Part shown: positions 45,013 through 58,300 of the stretch, piece after piece
Numbering within the stretch: position 1 is the stretch's first letter
Layout: every line of letters begins with the position of its first letter
Origin: Pisaster brevispinus
Taxonomy: Eukaryota > Echinodermata > Asteroidea > Forcipulatida > Asteriidae
DNA: 64,000 nucleotides
Assembly (NCBI GenBank): GCA_023634235.1
Contig: JAMKCF010000015.1
Location: forward strand, 12,372,087 to 12,436,086
Reading direction: 5' to 3'
The notes under the pieces: model-generated
Databases searched by the model: none
The model's input: only the letters and a program-made list of their open reading frames with translations
Told to the model about the DNA's origin: nothing
Made by a program: the position numbers and the translations under genes

Positions 45013-46116
45013 ATACTATGACTCATGACACTGGGGCCCAGATTAAAATTGTATTATTTTTTATTCTCCAGCAAACTTTTTTTTTTACTGCCTCTGTTGT
45101 ATTAAATCTCATTCTTGTCCCCAGTTGGACAGCTACAGCTGTGGTAATGAAAATGTAATATTTTTCCTATTATAATAAAAAGAAATACATTATGTAGTTT
45201 TGATACAAATGAACGACTGGGTCGGGTCACGGAGAAGAATATAGCTTAGACAAAATAAATAGATAAACAAAAAACAGACCAACTAGGCCTAGACCTAGGC
45301 CTATGTAAAAAAAGCGCTTAGGAAATAAGCAGGCGAACGAAATCGAGGACTACACCAGAGTTTTGACTCAGGCCGTTCGAAAAGATGGCTACGGCTACGG
45401 CTACGGCTGGATTGCTGCACCATCATGCATTGAGGTATAGAACTTCCTCCAAAGCTGGATACGGCCTCAGGCTTTTCTAACATGAGTAAAGTTTGAGTGG
45501 GTAAAATAGTATGTTTCCATTTTGTTGTGATTTGCACTTGTATTCATACACAATGTCATATTAAGGATTGAAATGTAATGCCACAGGCCTGGTGCTAGGA
45601 CTTACTCATTGATGTAATTGTTGGGCTCATTAACCGCCCAGTTCAGCGCGTCAATGCGACACCTATTTTCACATCACGTGTGCATGTCCCCAATATAAAG
45701 GCCCCAGTGGTTGTCTCCTCCAATTCAAACTGCAGTGAAAGCCAAGTAAAACACTATGAATTATAAACTAAAACCAGTGACTGATTCTATTTTATTTATT
45801 TTTTATTTGGGCCTGCGTCTGCATAAAGAGAAGAGATTTTAAACTAAAATTTCTAAATATTCACTGATATAATTTATTTGGCGTTGATAAAGAAGAACAA
45901 AAAAGACCTGTTATGGTGTATCCATAACAAAAAAAGGAACGAGGATAAAAACAATAAATTGTACCATTAAAGTGGAAATTCGGAAGTTCTATTTTTCACA
46001 ATTTTTCCGAGCTTCATTTGTTCATACGTGTTGTCTTCGACTGACGCATTGTTTTCAACTGTTGCTGTCCGTCGTCATTTTCAAACATCTACCGAGCGAC
46101 CAAAGAGTACACAACA
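45013..46116. other. Upstream region of the GABA-B-like gene
   Basis: No open coding. A GGCTACGGCTACGGCTACGGC run (45,389-45,409) is the same motif as at the end of the 18.7-20.5 kb element. A CACGTGTGCATGTCCCCAATATAAAGGCC block at about 45,675-45,705 is a possible TATA-type promoter of the downstream gene. AT-rich sequence fills the rest. Confidence 0.4.
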
Positions 46117-46389
46117 ATGGGAGGTCGTTTATTTCCCAAAGCACTGCTCTTTGGTCTGCTACTGAAGATAGCAATCGATTTTGATGAACTACGTGGAGTC
46201 CGAGGTGATGTCGCCACTCACCGTGACCCAGCAGGACGTCGACCCGTGTACATCGGTGGATTCTTCCCGATCGAGGTGCCCTATTTCGCTACCCTCCCGT
46301 CGACTGTGGAAACGGCCATAGCTCACGTGAATAATTTGACGGGAATTCTGGATGGTTTTGAGTTAAGAATGCGATGGAATTGGACACAG
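46117..46389 (+). CDS. GABA-B-like exon 1 (signal peptide, VFT start)
   Basis: ATG in context ACAATGG opens MGGRLFPKALLFGLLLKIAI, a signal peptide, then PVYIGGFFPIE (first beta strand) and VETAIAHVNN-TGILDGFELRM. Donor ACAG|GTAAGT, phase 0. 91 codons. Confidence 0.88.
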
Positions 46390-49300
46390 GTAAGTGTTTG
46401 ATGTAAAAGTATTAATTGATTTTGGAAAGCAGTTCTACTTTCATAACTGGTGGATTATAATTGACCAGGTTTTGTAAACTTGGTAATTCCGTGCCAGTTA
46501 TCCGCCAACGAGAGATAATTTTCTTGCGAAAAAAGTGCTTGTGGGAGGTTGTTTTTTAAACACAGTACATTAAAGGCAGATTATACTTTTGGTATACCCC
46601 AACGTAAGCATAAACTAACAAACCTGTATTTTTGGGGACTCAATTCGAAGCTGCAAGGAAGAAATGTGAGTTTTCAGATGCCTGAAAAAGGCTCCATGCC
46701 CGAAGTAATTTTAAGATTAAATTGTTGTTTGTTTGTGGAATACTACCTCTTTCTTCAAAACTTCTTAAGGGTGTCGTTTCTAACAAATGTTTTATAGTAG
46801 CAACAGCTCCTCAGTACTTTTGGAGTAATTACCCAAGGGCATTTACCCTCCCATTAAAAATGTAGATGTACAAAAAAGCGAACAAATGCCTTTAAACAAT
46901 ATAAATAAAAAAATTATCTTCCAAAAAACGGTTGCTGTAACCAACATTGTTGTGCAATAGAAAATGTCGCGCAGAATTGCGAGCGGGATGTGATGGAGCA
47001 ATTTACAATAGCCATAAATAAAAACGAACCTTGTGGATATAATTAGACGACGAATGTTAAAGGGGGTGTAGACGAAAGTAATTATCACAGAGTAACCATG
47101 TCATGGCTGCTAATTTGATGAAGTACCGTGTCTGGAGTGGAAATCGATGATATTTTTCTTTTCAATCGATGAGGGGACAAAGGTTGGGTGCTGGAAATGT
47201 GAATGATTCATTATCAGAACTTTAAAGCAAATAAAAAAATAACTCGTTTGTTTTCTTCTCAGAAACCACAACCGGTTCAAAGACGTAATTTGTCGACTGG
47301 TTTGGAATAGAATGTAATGGAAAACACGGTTGAGTGCCATAGGCCTATCTCATAGAACATGAGAATATGCCTAAACAAAAATCTGCATTAAAATGTACAT
47401 GAACATTATGTCTACTTCCTATTTAAGGTGCCGCTAAATTGGTTCTCGAAAATATGCATAAATAGATTATTATGTGTTTGAGATGTTTAGAACTTTGTTA
47501 GTGGCTGGCTGCCCTTATTTCTAGATAAAGTATAAACTTGAGAATTTTGGCTGGTCTTACTGTATCCAGATAATCAGGTGGACCAAGCACGTCTATGTTG
47601 CGTTACTCTTTGATGAACGATTTTGTTTCCCCTCTTAAATCTCCAGGGCAAACCCGCAAACGCTCTACGGATTCTAAACGACTTTGTTCAGGCTGGCCCA
47701 CCAGTCTCGATTACTTGGGGCCCAATGTTTTCCAGCGTTGCTGTGGTAGTCAATGAAGTGTTACCACGTTATAATATTGTGCAGGTAGGATCATAAAACA
47801 ATCTCAACTCCTTGGGAGTAGGCAGCACCGCCTGCCATTTTGTCTTACAAAAAGACCACACAAGAAAATACATAAGTTTCTCATTAAAAGAACCTATTAT
47901 AACACTATCTAAAATCAGGGCATGTGATGGATGTGCCAAAAAATTGAAATCGTTTCAGGCAGTTCGGCAGCATCAACATACTATACTAAGCTGTATAAGG
48001 GACAGGGTGAATTTTACTTTAAAATTCCCTAAGCCGTAAGTACGCTCTTTTACCCGTGCGTAATCCTTATTGACACTTACGTGCGCCTTATACTAAACCC
48101 TTCACTTACGCTTATTAACGCATACGTACGCATTATGTAACCAGGGTTTTTAACACGTACGTACGGGTAAGTACAAAGCGTACTTACGGGTTACATGAGG
48201 CGTACATGCATTAATAAGGCGTACATATGGGTTGGGAAAATTGAAAATAACATTTACCATGTTATTGCTTCGAACAGAATGATCCAATTAAGTTCAAATA
48301 CATTTCTGAGGCAATAATACTTTTGGACAGATTTGTGAAATGCAGCTCATATCTAGTTCGAAGGATGCATAGTTTGATTGTAATAAATATGATAATATTT
48401 CCATCCCGTTATCCTGATTATTTTACAGACCGTAATCGCCTCATCCACTACACTCAAAGACCGCTCTCGCTACCCACTGACAGTTCAAGTCTCCGTTGAC
48501 GAAGATGTATTGAATCCCGGGAGAGTTTCGTTTATAAAACGGATGAGATGGAAGAGGGTGGCCTTGATATTTGAAGACAACGAGTATTTCAGACAGGTAT
48601 GAGGCCCTGACTACCGCAATCCTTATTTACGAAGTGTAGAATGGTGGCAGTGCGGGTGCCAAAATAAGAGCACTTGCTGTTGGTTTCTTTGGATGGTTTT
48701 TGGTAGAACAGTAATTAAACGTTCGCGCAAACGCACCCTGCGCCACACTTGTTGGATGTTGGATATAACAAAACAACCCAGGGTTTAAAATTTAAAAATG
48801 TTATAAGTCAGAAATGTTGTGGCTGTCCTTAATGAAAAAAATAGCTCTGCAGATGCGACACGCGCTACTTCCAGCTGTAAGTATAGCTCTACTTGGTTGC
48901 AGCAACTAACACTAAGGCAGGTTTACTCAACTTTAAGGAGTGTAAACTGCCGCTTCGACCACCCGTGGCTTACCCTCACCCCATCTAAATAGACCTTGAC
49001 AACGTCAAGTGTTGATAATTTGTCTGTGGACGACCGCGAAGGTTTTCATATTATTTTGTGATATTTTGAATGATGAGGTTTTTTTACTTTTTGATAGAAC
49101 ATGGCGAAGTTGACGGAGTTGTTGAAGAGAAACAATATTACCGTTTTGGCTACCGAGGCAGTGACCAATGCTGACCGGCCCGATGAGCAGATCGAAAGCT
49201 TGCGGGTAAGTCCTTGTTTCTCTTGTTGTTGTGTTTGTTGGTTGGTTGTTTGAAGCATTTGTTTTTTTGCTTGTCTATATTTGGTGCGTTTGAAAGCCTT

Positions 49301-52300
49301 ATAGTTTACGTTTCTTCTGGTTGGGTCTACCCGTTGAAACAGGTGACTTCTATCAAAAAGGATCCTGAAGTTTTGAGGGAGCAAAAGGTCATGTGTGAGT
49401 GAGTGCAAGTTCCTATTAGTTGTACAGAATATGGTGGTCCTCGCTCGATGGTTTTGTAAAAAAAATTATCTCCTTTTCAAGTGTTGTCAGCGAGTATCCC
49501 CGTAAATATTTTTGAGTTTTATTTTACAATTACATTTTGATTTGTTTAAGACAAAACCATCTTCTGAAGAGCAAAACTGATAAATTACTTGCAAATTTAT
49601 GTTTTTAGTTGTATTCGAGAAGCCATTTAGTTCAACTTGGAGATTAGTCATCTCAAGAAATTGACTTGCCAACGCATTAATCCATTTATAGGAATACAAA
49701 CAGTTTTTGATCGAGCATACAGATTAAGTTATCAGGTGGATTGAAAGTATTACATCAAAGTAGTTTTTCAAAGTGCCTTGGATGAACAAGTTCCATTGAT
49801 TCGCAAAATCACAACTTCAGTAACTAAACTACCATGGTATTTTCGCGCGTAGAAATCAAACAACACTGACGGTGTTCCCATGATGTTTATCGTGTCCGTA
49901 AAGTGTGGCGTAATTTCAATGTATGCCACGCCCACTTCACAAAAACTGGCTTCATGCGAGAGGTCAAGAGGAGTTGAATTGAGCTGTAGTTGTTCTTTGA
50001 TGATATATGTAAAACTTGGCTTTCACATAAAACGCTATGCAAAGTCTTCGCAGATTTTAACGTTTCTGTCATACGAAATATTGTTGAAATGGGTAATTTG
50101 TGTCGTAAATGTGTACACACTAAACGTGTGTGTGTCAGTTTTGGGCTCAGTATAAGCGACTTGTTGTTGGCCATCTAGCAAAACTACATACCCCACGTGT
50201 GTGGTGCAAAATAATGCTTGATGTAGGCAAGTCACGCACGTTAACGTTTTAAAATATTGCACGAGCTTTGCACACATTCTAGGGCGTCTTCTTCCGTTGA
50301 AGGCTTTTTGATCTTTGTTTAAAGCCGTACCCCGAGTATTACCTTTATCTACTGACACCTTTAAATAGAGAGATGTCGGTCAGTCGATCGCACTGTTTGT
50401 TCAATACAACAAAATGAAACCGAGCAACGGACTGAGACGGTTGCATATTCATAAACCAGAAATGTCGTTGTAATATTTTTCTGCATGACAGGATAAAGCA
50501 GTGAATGCAATTTCTTTTTATCTTTTACTCGTCTGAATAGTCCAAAGAGCCGAGAGTTGATGGTTGATAATGCACAATTTTATCGGCTTAAAATAAGTCT
50601 TTATACGACAAACATAACTTGCAAGGGTTTTTATCATGTTTACCTCAGCCGCACTACACATTTTCTTTCAAATGAGAAGCTTTCGTTTAATCCGGGGGCA
50701 AGAGCTATGAAATTGCTTGTTGGACAAAACCCCAGCAAGATACTTTGTTCGGAAATTATATGAGCGCTTTAAGGTAGAGTCATACAGATTGGTTTATCTC
50801 ATCAGCGTAAAGCTGATTTATAGGCAAAAGTATAAAGAAAGATACAGTTGAAGTCACATGTGAAAGTTCAGCTGAGTACAGTGTCTGCTTGATGAGAAAA
50901 CAGAAAGAAAAAAGAAGAAGAAAAAAAAAACACACACACACACAACCTTACGGATCCGGTTTGTGGGGTACTGCTATTGTTGTTCTTTTGTTCCCTTTTC
51001 TAAAGAATTCCCTTGTGGGGCCCTATTGTTCCTATTGAAATTGCCTTGTGGGGTCCATTGTTCCATTGTTAAAAGTACCCCGTAAGTTGGCATGTGTAAG
51101 GGCACCCACACACACCGGTACAGCACTCCTATACGTTAGAGGACACCTATTGTACCTTCTGTTGTTCCTGTATTGAAGCAACCCCCATTGGTTTTGTACA
51201 CAAATGACTAGTGAGGACACCTGGAAACAAAGAACCGACTAGTGAGGACCTATTGTCCCTATTGTAAAATGTCCTCGGAGGGTTGGCAATACAAACACAT
51301 ACATACGGCAGTTACGGGGTACTTCCATTGTTGTTCTTTTATTCCCTTTTCTAAATAAATCCTCTGTGGGGTACCACTTGAACAAAGAAAACCTTGTGGG
51401 GTAGCATTGTTCTATTGTTAAAAATACCCCGTAAGCTGGCATGTGTAAAGGCACACACACAAAATGGAAGAAGAAGAAGAATTTGTTTTTTAAATGCCGC
51501 GGTATGTTCATAACAACGACGAATCCATCCACACTTAGCAAAGTGAAAGCGGGTACCAACCACGTCTCTGACCGCAGCATTTACGAAACGACATTTTCTT
51601 GAGAAAACTGACAAACGGTTCATGAATGAACCGTTTTTTTTCGTGAAAATTTTCCAAATCATAATTTTTCGAGTGAAATTCTTACTAAAATTAGTGAATG
51701 CTATCAACAGATGAAGTTCTTATAACCAATTTAGTATTAACAAGTTTTTATATAGCGCATTTTAAAATAATGTCAATGCGTTTTTCTATATAGTGCCATG
51801 GTCAGTTGGCCAATCACTTTTATCTTTTTAATCTCTCTCAGCTCCTAGGGGAGTGTACAGCCCCGGGCTGCCGTGGCGCGCCTAAGGTTTTTCAAACACA
51901 AAAGCAACCTCTTCCCTCGCAGGTACCCTTTTATACCCCTGGGTGAAGAGAAACAATTATATAGTAAAGCATCTTGCCCAAGTGTCAAGACTGGGATTCG
52001 AACCCACACCCGCCCGGATGACTACAACCAGAACTTAAATTTGATGCTCTAAATCGCTCGGCTATGACAACCTACGTACATTTTTATGTTTATTTTTTTA
52101 CATTTTTGGAGTATTTACCAATCCATGACCCTACCTTTAGATAAAAAAATAATAATAAAACGTTGGGGAGAAAAAAATAAGAGCCAAGAATAATGGTATT
52201 TTTGTTGGTTCCCAGAGGCATGATGCTAGAGTGATATTTACAGGATTCTACCCTGAAGTTGCCGTCAAGCTATTTTGTAAGGTAAAGTACCTTGTAGATC

Positions 52301-55300
52301 GATCTAGTCAATAACATTATTTTCATACCCAGAGAAAAAAAACACGATGCACTCTAAAAATCCCGCTTGATAATGTATCACAGCGATGATTATGTTATGC
52401 AGACAGGAAACACGACGCAGATGGTGGTTTGTTGGCCTCCGGGCTACGATTTACGGTGTAAAGTATTTACAAAATAGCCTTAGTTAGGCTAGCTGTGGTT
52501 TTCCGAAGAAAAAATTCGCCTTCCACAAAGAAACAAAACAAAACAACAACAACAACAACAACAACAGCCGCGGTTTTCTTCTACGTTTTTCAGAGGAATT
52601 AACAGGAAATCGTGACGGGGATTCTTGTTAAAGCCCGTAATATTTCACTTCTTGTTTCACAACCAAAATATCATATTTTTTTCCACACTCGGATCTTTAT
52701 ATCTATAGCTCAAGAGCGCCAGCATATTGCCACAATAAACGCACATAACACTGTTTTGTTGTTTTCTGAAGAAAAATAATAAAAATTGCCAATACAAATA
52801 ATTATTTAGTATCAAATTGCTTGTTTTGTGAACATGCGAACAATGAATGTACTATTATGAAGAAGAAGAAGAAGAAGGAAACCAAACAAAAACGAAAAAG
52901 AAAACGTGCACAAATGGAGGGATATTGTTCTCCATCCTCTCAGTGTTTGCAATTTTCATCCCGCATTGTTAACACAAATTTCACAATCAGACATTTTTAC
53001 TCTAATGGAGGGACAAACGTCCGATAACACTCCTCGAAGGCCGATTCCTCCCTTTTCAATGCCAGGTTTTCAAAGCTAATCTCTACGGAGAAAAATACGT
53101 ATGGATCTTACCGGGCTGGTATCCTGACGGCTGGTGGATTGAAGCACTCGATGTTCCCTGTACCAACGAAGAATTGCTGTTGACGTTAGATCTGCACATC
53201 GCTTTTGACGGGGACCAGACTATTGATGACGTAGCACTCATTGATTTCAATGGCGTGGTTAGTTTTACCCGGCAATCTTCTTACAGTGAGAAAAACATAA
53301 AACCAAATAAGAATGATTTTGTTCTGATCCGTAGTCCGGGCCGACCTGGGACTAACTCTGGGTTCAACGTCGCAGTATATTTTATAAGTTGATGAAAAAA
53401 CTGCTGATATATAGAGGTAAATTTAATTTGTCAATATGTTTCACTAAACTTAACGGTGCAAACATGAAGCAAGTTCGGTTGCTAACTTTTAGTAAATTTT
53501 CCATTTAAAATTACGTGTTCAAGCATGCGTGTTCTTTAATTCACTCGAAGTCGTTTGATTCGTCAAAATAACTTATGGCAACAAGAAGGCGACGACGTAT
53601 CGAGCGGAAACAAAACCAATGTCCTGGCCGCCAAAAAATTATTGCTTAATTTCTTGGCATAATAATTGTTATTTTATTAATTGACATATTTCCTTGGCAA
53701 AACCTTTCATTATCAACAAACCTACTCTTTGTGTGATTGCAAACGTTTACACAACTTTCTCCGTCACGTAACCCATGTAGGCCTCCATGCGTAACCTAAC
53801 CGCCATCTTGACAAAGTGACGTAAGTTTGTTAGATAAAAAGTTTTCCGGAGCTAGGTTGATCCAGTTGGACTAGCTATAGTTCAACCATGCAACATTCCA
53901 GTGACTTCTAGATCGACCATGGTCTAGTGTAGTCGACTCTAGTCAGCCACTCCAACTTGCTCATAGTTTATAACAATTGTTAATTTGAAACAGAGGCTAA
54001 GTGGTATAGTCTGGCCCAGTTTAGTGCAATGCGAATCACGCCAATGCGGACAGAGAACGTGACAAGAGACAATGATTGTTTTCTTTCATTTAGAAACCTT
54101 ACCAAGAGCAGCTGCAATACCTGGAAGCCCTACACAACATGGAGGATAACTCACGTGACATCTACGCCTACGACTGCTTGATGACAATGGCTCTGGCACT
54201 CAATGCGTCAATAGCTGATCTGGAGGAGCTGACTCCACCCAGAGGACTGGACGAGTTTAGCTATGGAGATGACGAAATGGCGGGAATTTTGTTGAGGAAC
54301 GTTTTGAAGACAGAGTTTGATGGCCTGACGGTAAGAATCGGAAACTAACGTTTGAACTACTAACGCAGGAATTAGTTTCTCCACTGAGTACTACTGAGTA
54401 AGTTGCTCTCTCGGATCAACTCGGTCCTCTTGAGTCATACACTCTAAAAACTTCTAGGTCTGAATAACGCCGGGTCGAAGGGGACCTGATCCATGGCTGG
54501 GTCAGCCTGATCCGGGGGAGAAAAAAAGAAAATTAAAAAAACAAGAAAAAACAAGATTTTAACTCAGATTTGGATCCACTTTTGTATCATTTTGACGCAA
54601 ATTCCGGATCATACTGCCTGACCCCATGGTACCCAGAATCAGGGTCAAATCTGGCTCTGGAGTTTTGTAAGCTGAGGCCCGAAAAAAACTTTTGGTGCAC
54701 AACTCGAATTTGTTTTAATCATTCTTTTTTGAGCGTCTTCTAGAGAAAGAAAATAACTTTTTTTTTCGCCGTTAAAGTTGTCGTTTTTTAGTCTGAAAGG
54801 AAAGACAACGTGCGCTTTTTTAAAAAATTGATTGGTTTATGTTGATGGAACTAAACGAATAATCGTACTGTGACTTATGGAACACTAAAGTGTGTGTTTT
54901 TATTTAATAAAAAGGAATAAGTATTTTGTCTTCTGGGCAGGATCGCGTTGTGATTGGCGCAGAGGGGGTACGTCACAGCACTGTTTTCGTCGAACAATTC
55001 CAAGGTTTGTGCATCTGACACCTAGTCCTTTTAAGATACGCCAAGTATAAAAATCCTCTTTATTAGTCTTACCTGTTTGTTTCAACATAGTGCCTTTTTG
55101 AGCATTCAACACGTTTACAACAAGTGTAAAAGAATGTTTTTAGACAGAAATATGCTAATTTTGACAAGTATATTTTTTCTGGTAGTAAGGAAAAACGGGA
55201 AAATGGTGAGCGAAATGAGGAATGAGGCCGAAAAGTACAGAAGGCGGGGTTTCGGCGGGGAGTGGGAGAAGGGGGTTGGGATTTAAAAATGACGAATCCT

Positions 55301-58300
55301 GCTTTTATATTGATTCTCCTAATAATTTCAGATGGCAGACCAGTGCGAATCGCTACACACAATGCCGACGATGGCGAGTACATCGAGGTCACCGATACAA
55401 ACATCATATGGAAAGGTCGAAATATGAAAATGCTCGCTATACGGCAGCCCTCTAGTCTTTTCAGCAATCAATATTGCTTTTGAAAAGATACTGAGGCTGA
55501 GATTATTGACTTTTGTTGTTACAAATCAAAATGACTGACATACGTTACCTGATCAGACAGACTTCAATTCATTTCGTTCAGCGGAGAAAAACAAAACAAT
55601 GTCGAGCATATTAAGTGATTTAATCATTTTGATTTTGGGGACGCGCTTGTAATTTTTCCTTTTTAATTTTGACTGATAGCTAAATAAAACCGCAGCCTTC
55701 AAGCAAACAATCCAAGTCTCGTAAAGCTATCATTCATAAAAAAATTAACTAAAATGATAGATGAAGTTGTTTATTTTGCCAATCGAGTATGAACATTTCT
55801 ATTTATTTTCTGAAAGGTCTTAACCGCCCGGTTGATGGGAAGACGGAATTGCCGCAGATCGTTCGGATCTCGACCCCATTCAAGATCGCGATCTTCGCCG
55901 TAGCTGGCGGGGGAGTCTTTCTTGCCTTGTTGTTTCTTGTTCTAAATGTAGCTTTACGAAATCAAAGGTTTGTTGAAAACGCCAACGACTGTTTTGTTTT
56001 GCATTGTGTTGGGGTAGATTCCTCGTGCAATGTCTATCATCAAAACGTTTTAGAGGATAGTCACTCTGCAATTATCAAGTTGTTGTTCTGAAGCCCGATT
56101 TGTTGGTAGATAGTTTTGTTCAATGATAACTGTTTGAGGAGATGACAACATTTCTTGTATAGACCTTGCAAGCTGTTTACAATAACTGACCACCATTTGG
56201 TAAATGCCAGCGGCCTTGAGGTCGGCTTTTTCACAAAATAGCTCGCCCATTTGTCACAAAACCGTGGTCTTTAATAAAACAGTTTAAATCCCCTTAAAAC
56301 AAATGTATGTAGGCCCTACTTGTTATTTTTGTTAGCTGTATAAACGCACAGTTTTTGCTTCCGACTCCAAAAAACATAAAATCTGGACTAGCGTACCTCT
56401 ATTGTAAGGACAAAAAAACAAACCAACTTATCCTTTCCATTGTTCAATTTTGTATCTACCTTATTCTATCAACTAATAAATCTCACAAGACCTTTTCTAA
56501 AACGAAGTAACGCAATCAAAACCTATTTTGTTCTCTATACAATTCCAAAGAAAAGACTAATTTGTTTTGCACAAAGCGGCTTATCACATGTTTTGCTTGT
56601 AAGGTAGAAACACATCGTACATACTTGATTTACGAACATAATTCGTCTGAAATAGTAAAACTGAGTCACAACGACGGCAATCAACATAAGGTTTAGTACT
56701 TTGTTGTTTCCAAATTCACAAAACAAACTGATAACTTGATTTATTTACATTCAAAGGGCGGTGAAGATTTCAAGTCCACAGATCAACAATCTGATCGTCT
56801 TGGGCTGTCTCCTTCTCTACTCTTCGGTTTTTGTCTCCGGTGTGGACACGCATGCCTTCTCAGACGTGGTCTTTATGATTCTTTGCCACGTAAGTAAAGT
56901 CTATTTTCAAAGTACACCGTGCAGCACCAATAAAGAAAATAAATTACCACCTTGTTGAGTCACTCTAACCGGCCGAAAACTTGCCACGTGGGAGTTTGTT
57001 AATATTTTGTCCTGAGGCCGAAAGTCGAGGGTTATGGTTGTTCATGTGGAAGAGCTTAGGTGCACGGCAACAACTGAGCGGCATAAGGATTATGTCTTTA
57101 AGGAACAATAGGTTCTATTTCGAAAAAACAGCAAAAGACAAATGACATAATGTAATTATTTTTGGTAAACTTTATAATTGTTTTGTTTTTCACTGTTTTT
57201 TCCCCGTCAAAGTTATAACCATACAAATGGCAATAACACCGTCCGAAAATAAAGCCTCGTTGCGAGCCTGGAGTGTTTAAGCGCACAAGGCACGACTGCA
57301 GTTAAGTTATACAAATCAAAACAGCTTTTGCTGTTTGTATTTCTACAGGTGAAAGTGGTGCTCGTGTGCGTAGGTATATCCTTGTCATTTGGCTCGCTTC
57401 TAATGAAGACCTACCGCATCTTCGCCATCTTCCAGAAGGCTGTGGCGAAATTTAAGCAAATTGTGAGTGAAACTTGAATTTACAAGGGAATATGAAAATG
57501 GCGGGCGTCAAATCAATGGCTTGTAGTGGAAGAACACGCAATACAAGAAATTCAAACATTTTAAATGAATTATCGTCGATCCCACAATAGCAACAATCGA
57601 GTCAACTTAAAAATGAGAAATATTATTTTACAGGATTTGCCAGATAAGAAGTTGATAGGATTTGTAATGCTGCTGGTGTTCTTAGATGGCGTCATCATGA
57701 CGTTATGGGCGGTCTTTGGACAGTTGACGGTGAATACCTTCCTTCTTGAACCAAAGGTAAGTTCTGTCGGCGCAATTGATTACCGGAAACAATGTTTATA
57801 ATTTCCAAAACTAGCAACACTTGTGTCACAACTGGGGGTAGATTTTTTACTTATTAAGGAAAACATTCCCATTATACCAAGGAGAAAACCACCTGCGAGT
57901 GAGTATACCGTACAAGAGCTCATCCTGTGGGGGGGGGGGGGGGTGGGGGGGTGTCGGGGTTAACCTCAGTGTTTCTGGTACGCAATACAAACACCCTGAA
58001 ATTACTGAATTCCTCAGGCTTGCGAGAATAGTTGATTAAGCTGATATATGGACAACATGACCTTCGACCTCATACATATGAATAATAGTACGTAACAATG
58101 ATGATGATGCAGATAGGGAAAAATATACCAATGGATGACCTCATTCGCAGAGCTGATGAACATATATGAATGTAGGCCTATTAGAGGATCAAACAAAATG
58201 AATGAAGGGAACAAATGGAGGCACTCAAAAAGCCTCTCTGAGCTGAAATATGCATTCTGAATATATAATTTTAAATAAAAAAAATAGTAAACAAATTGTG

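Noticed and set aside
51600..51640. A rho-independent terminator (hairpin plus T-run)
   Set aside because: It lies within a receptor intron in a eukaryotic genome, so a bacterial terminator has no meaning here.
53258..53392. Extension of receptor exon 6 to the stop at 53,392
   Set aside because: The reading stays open, but the added residues do not match the family, whereas the GTTAGT donor joins exon 7 in phase.
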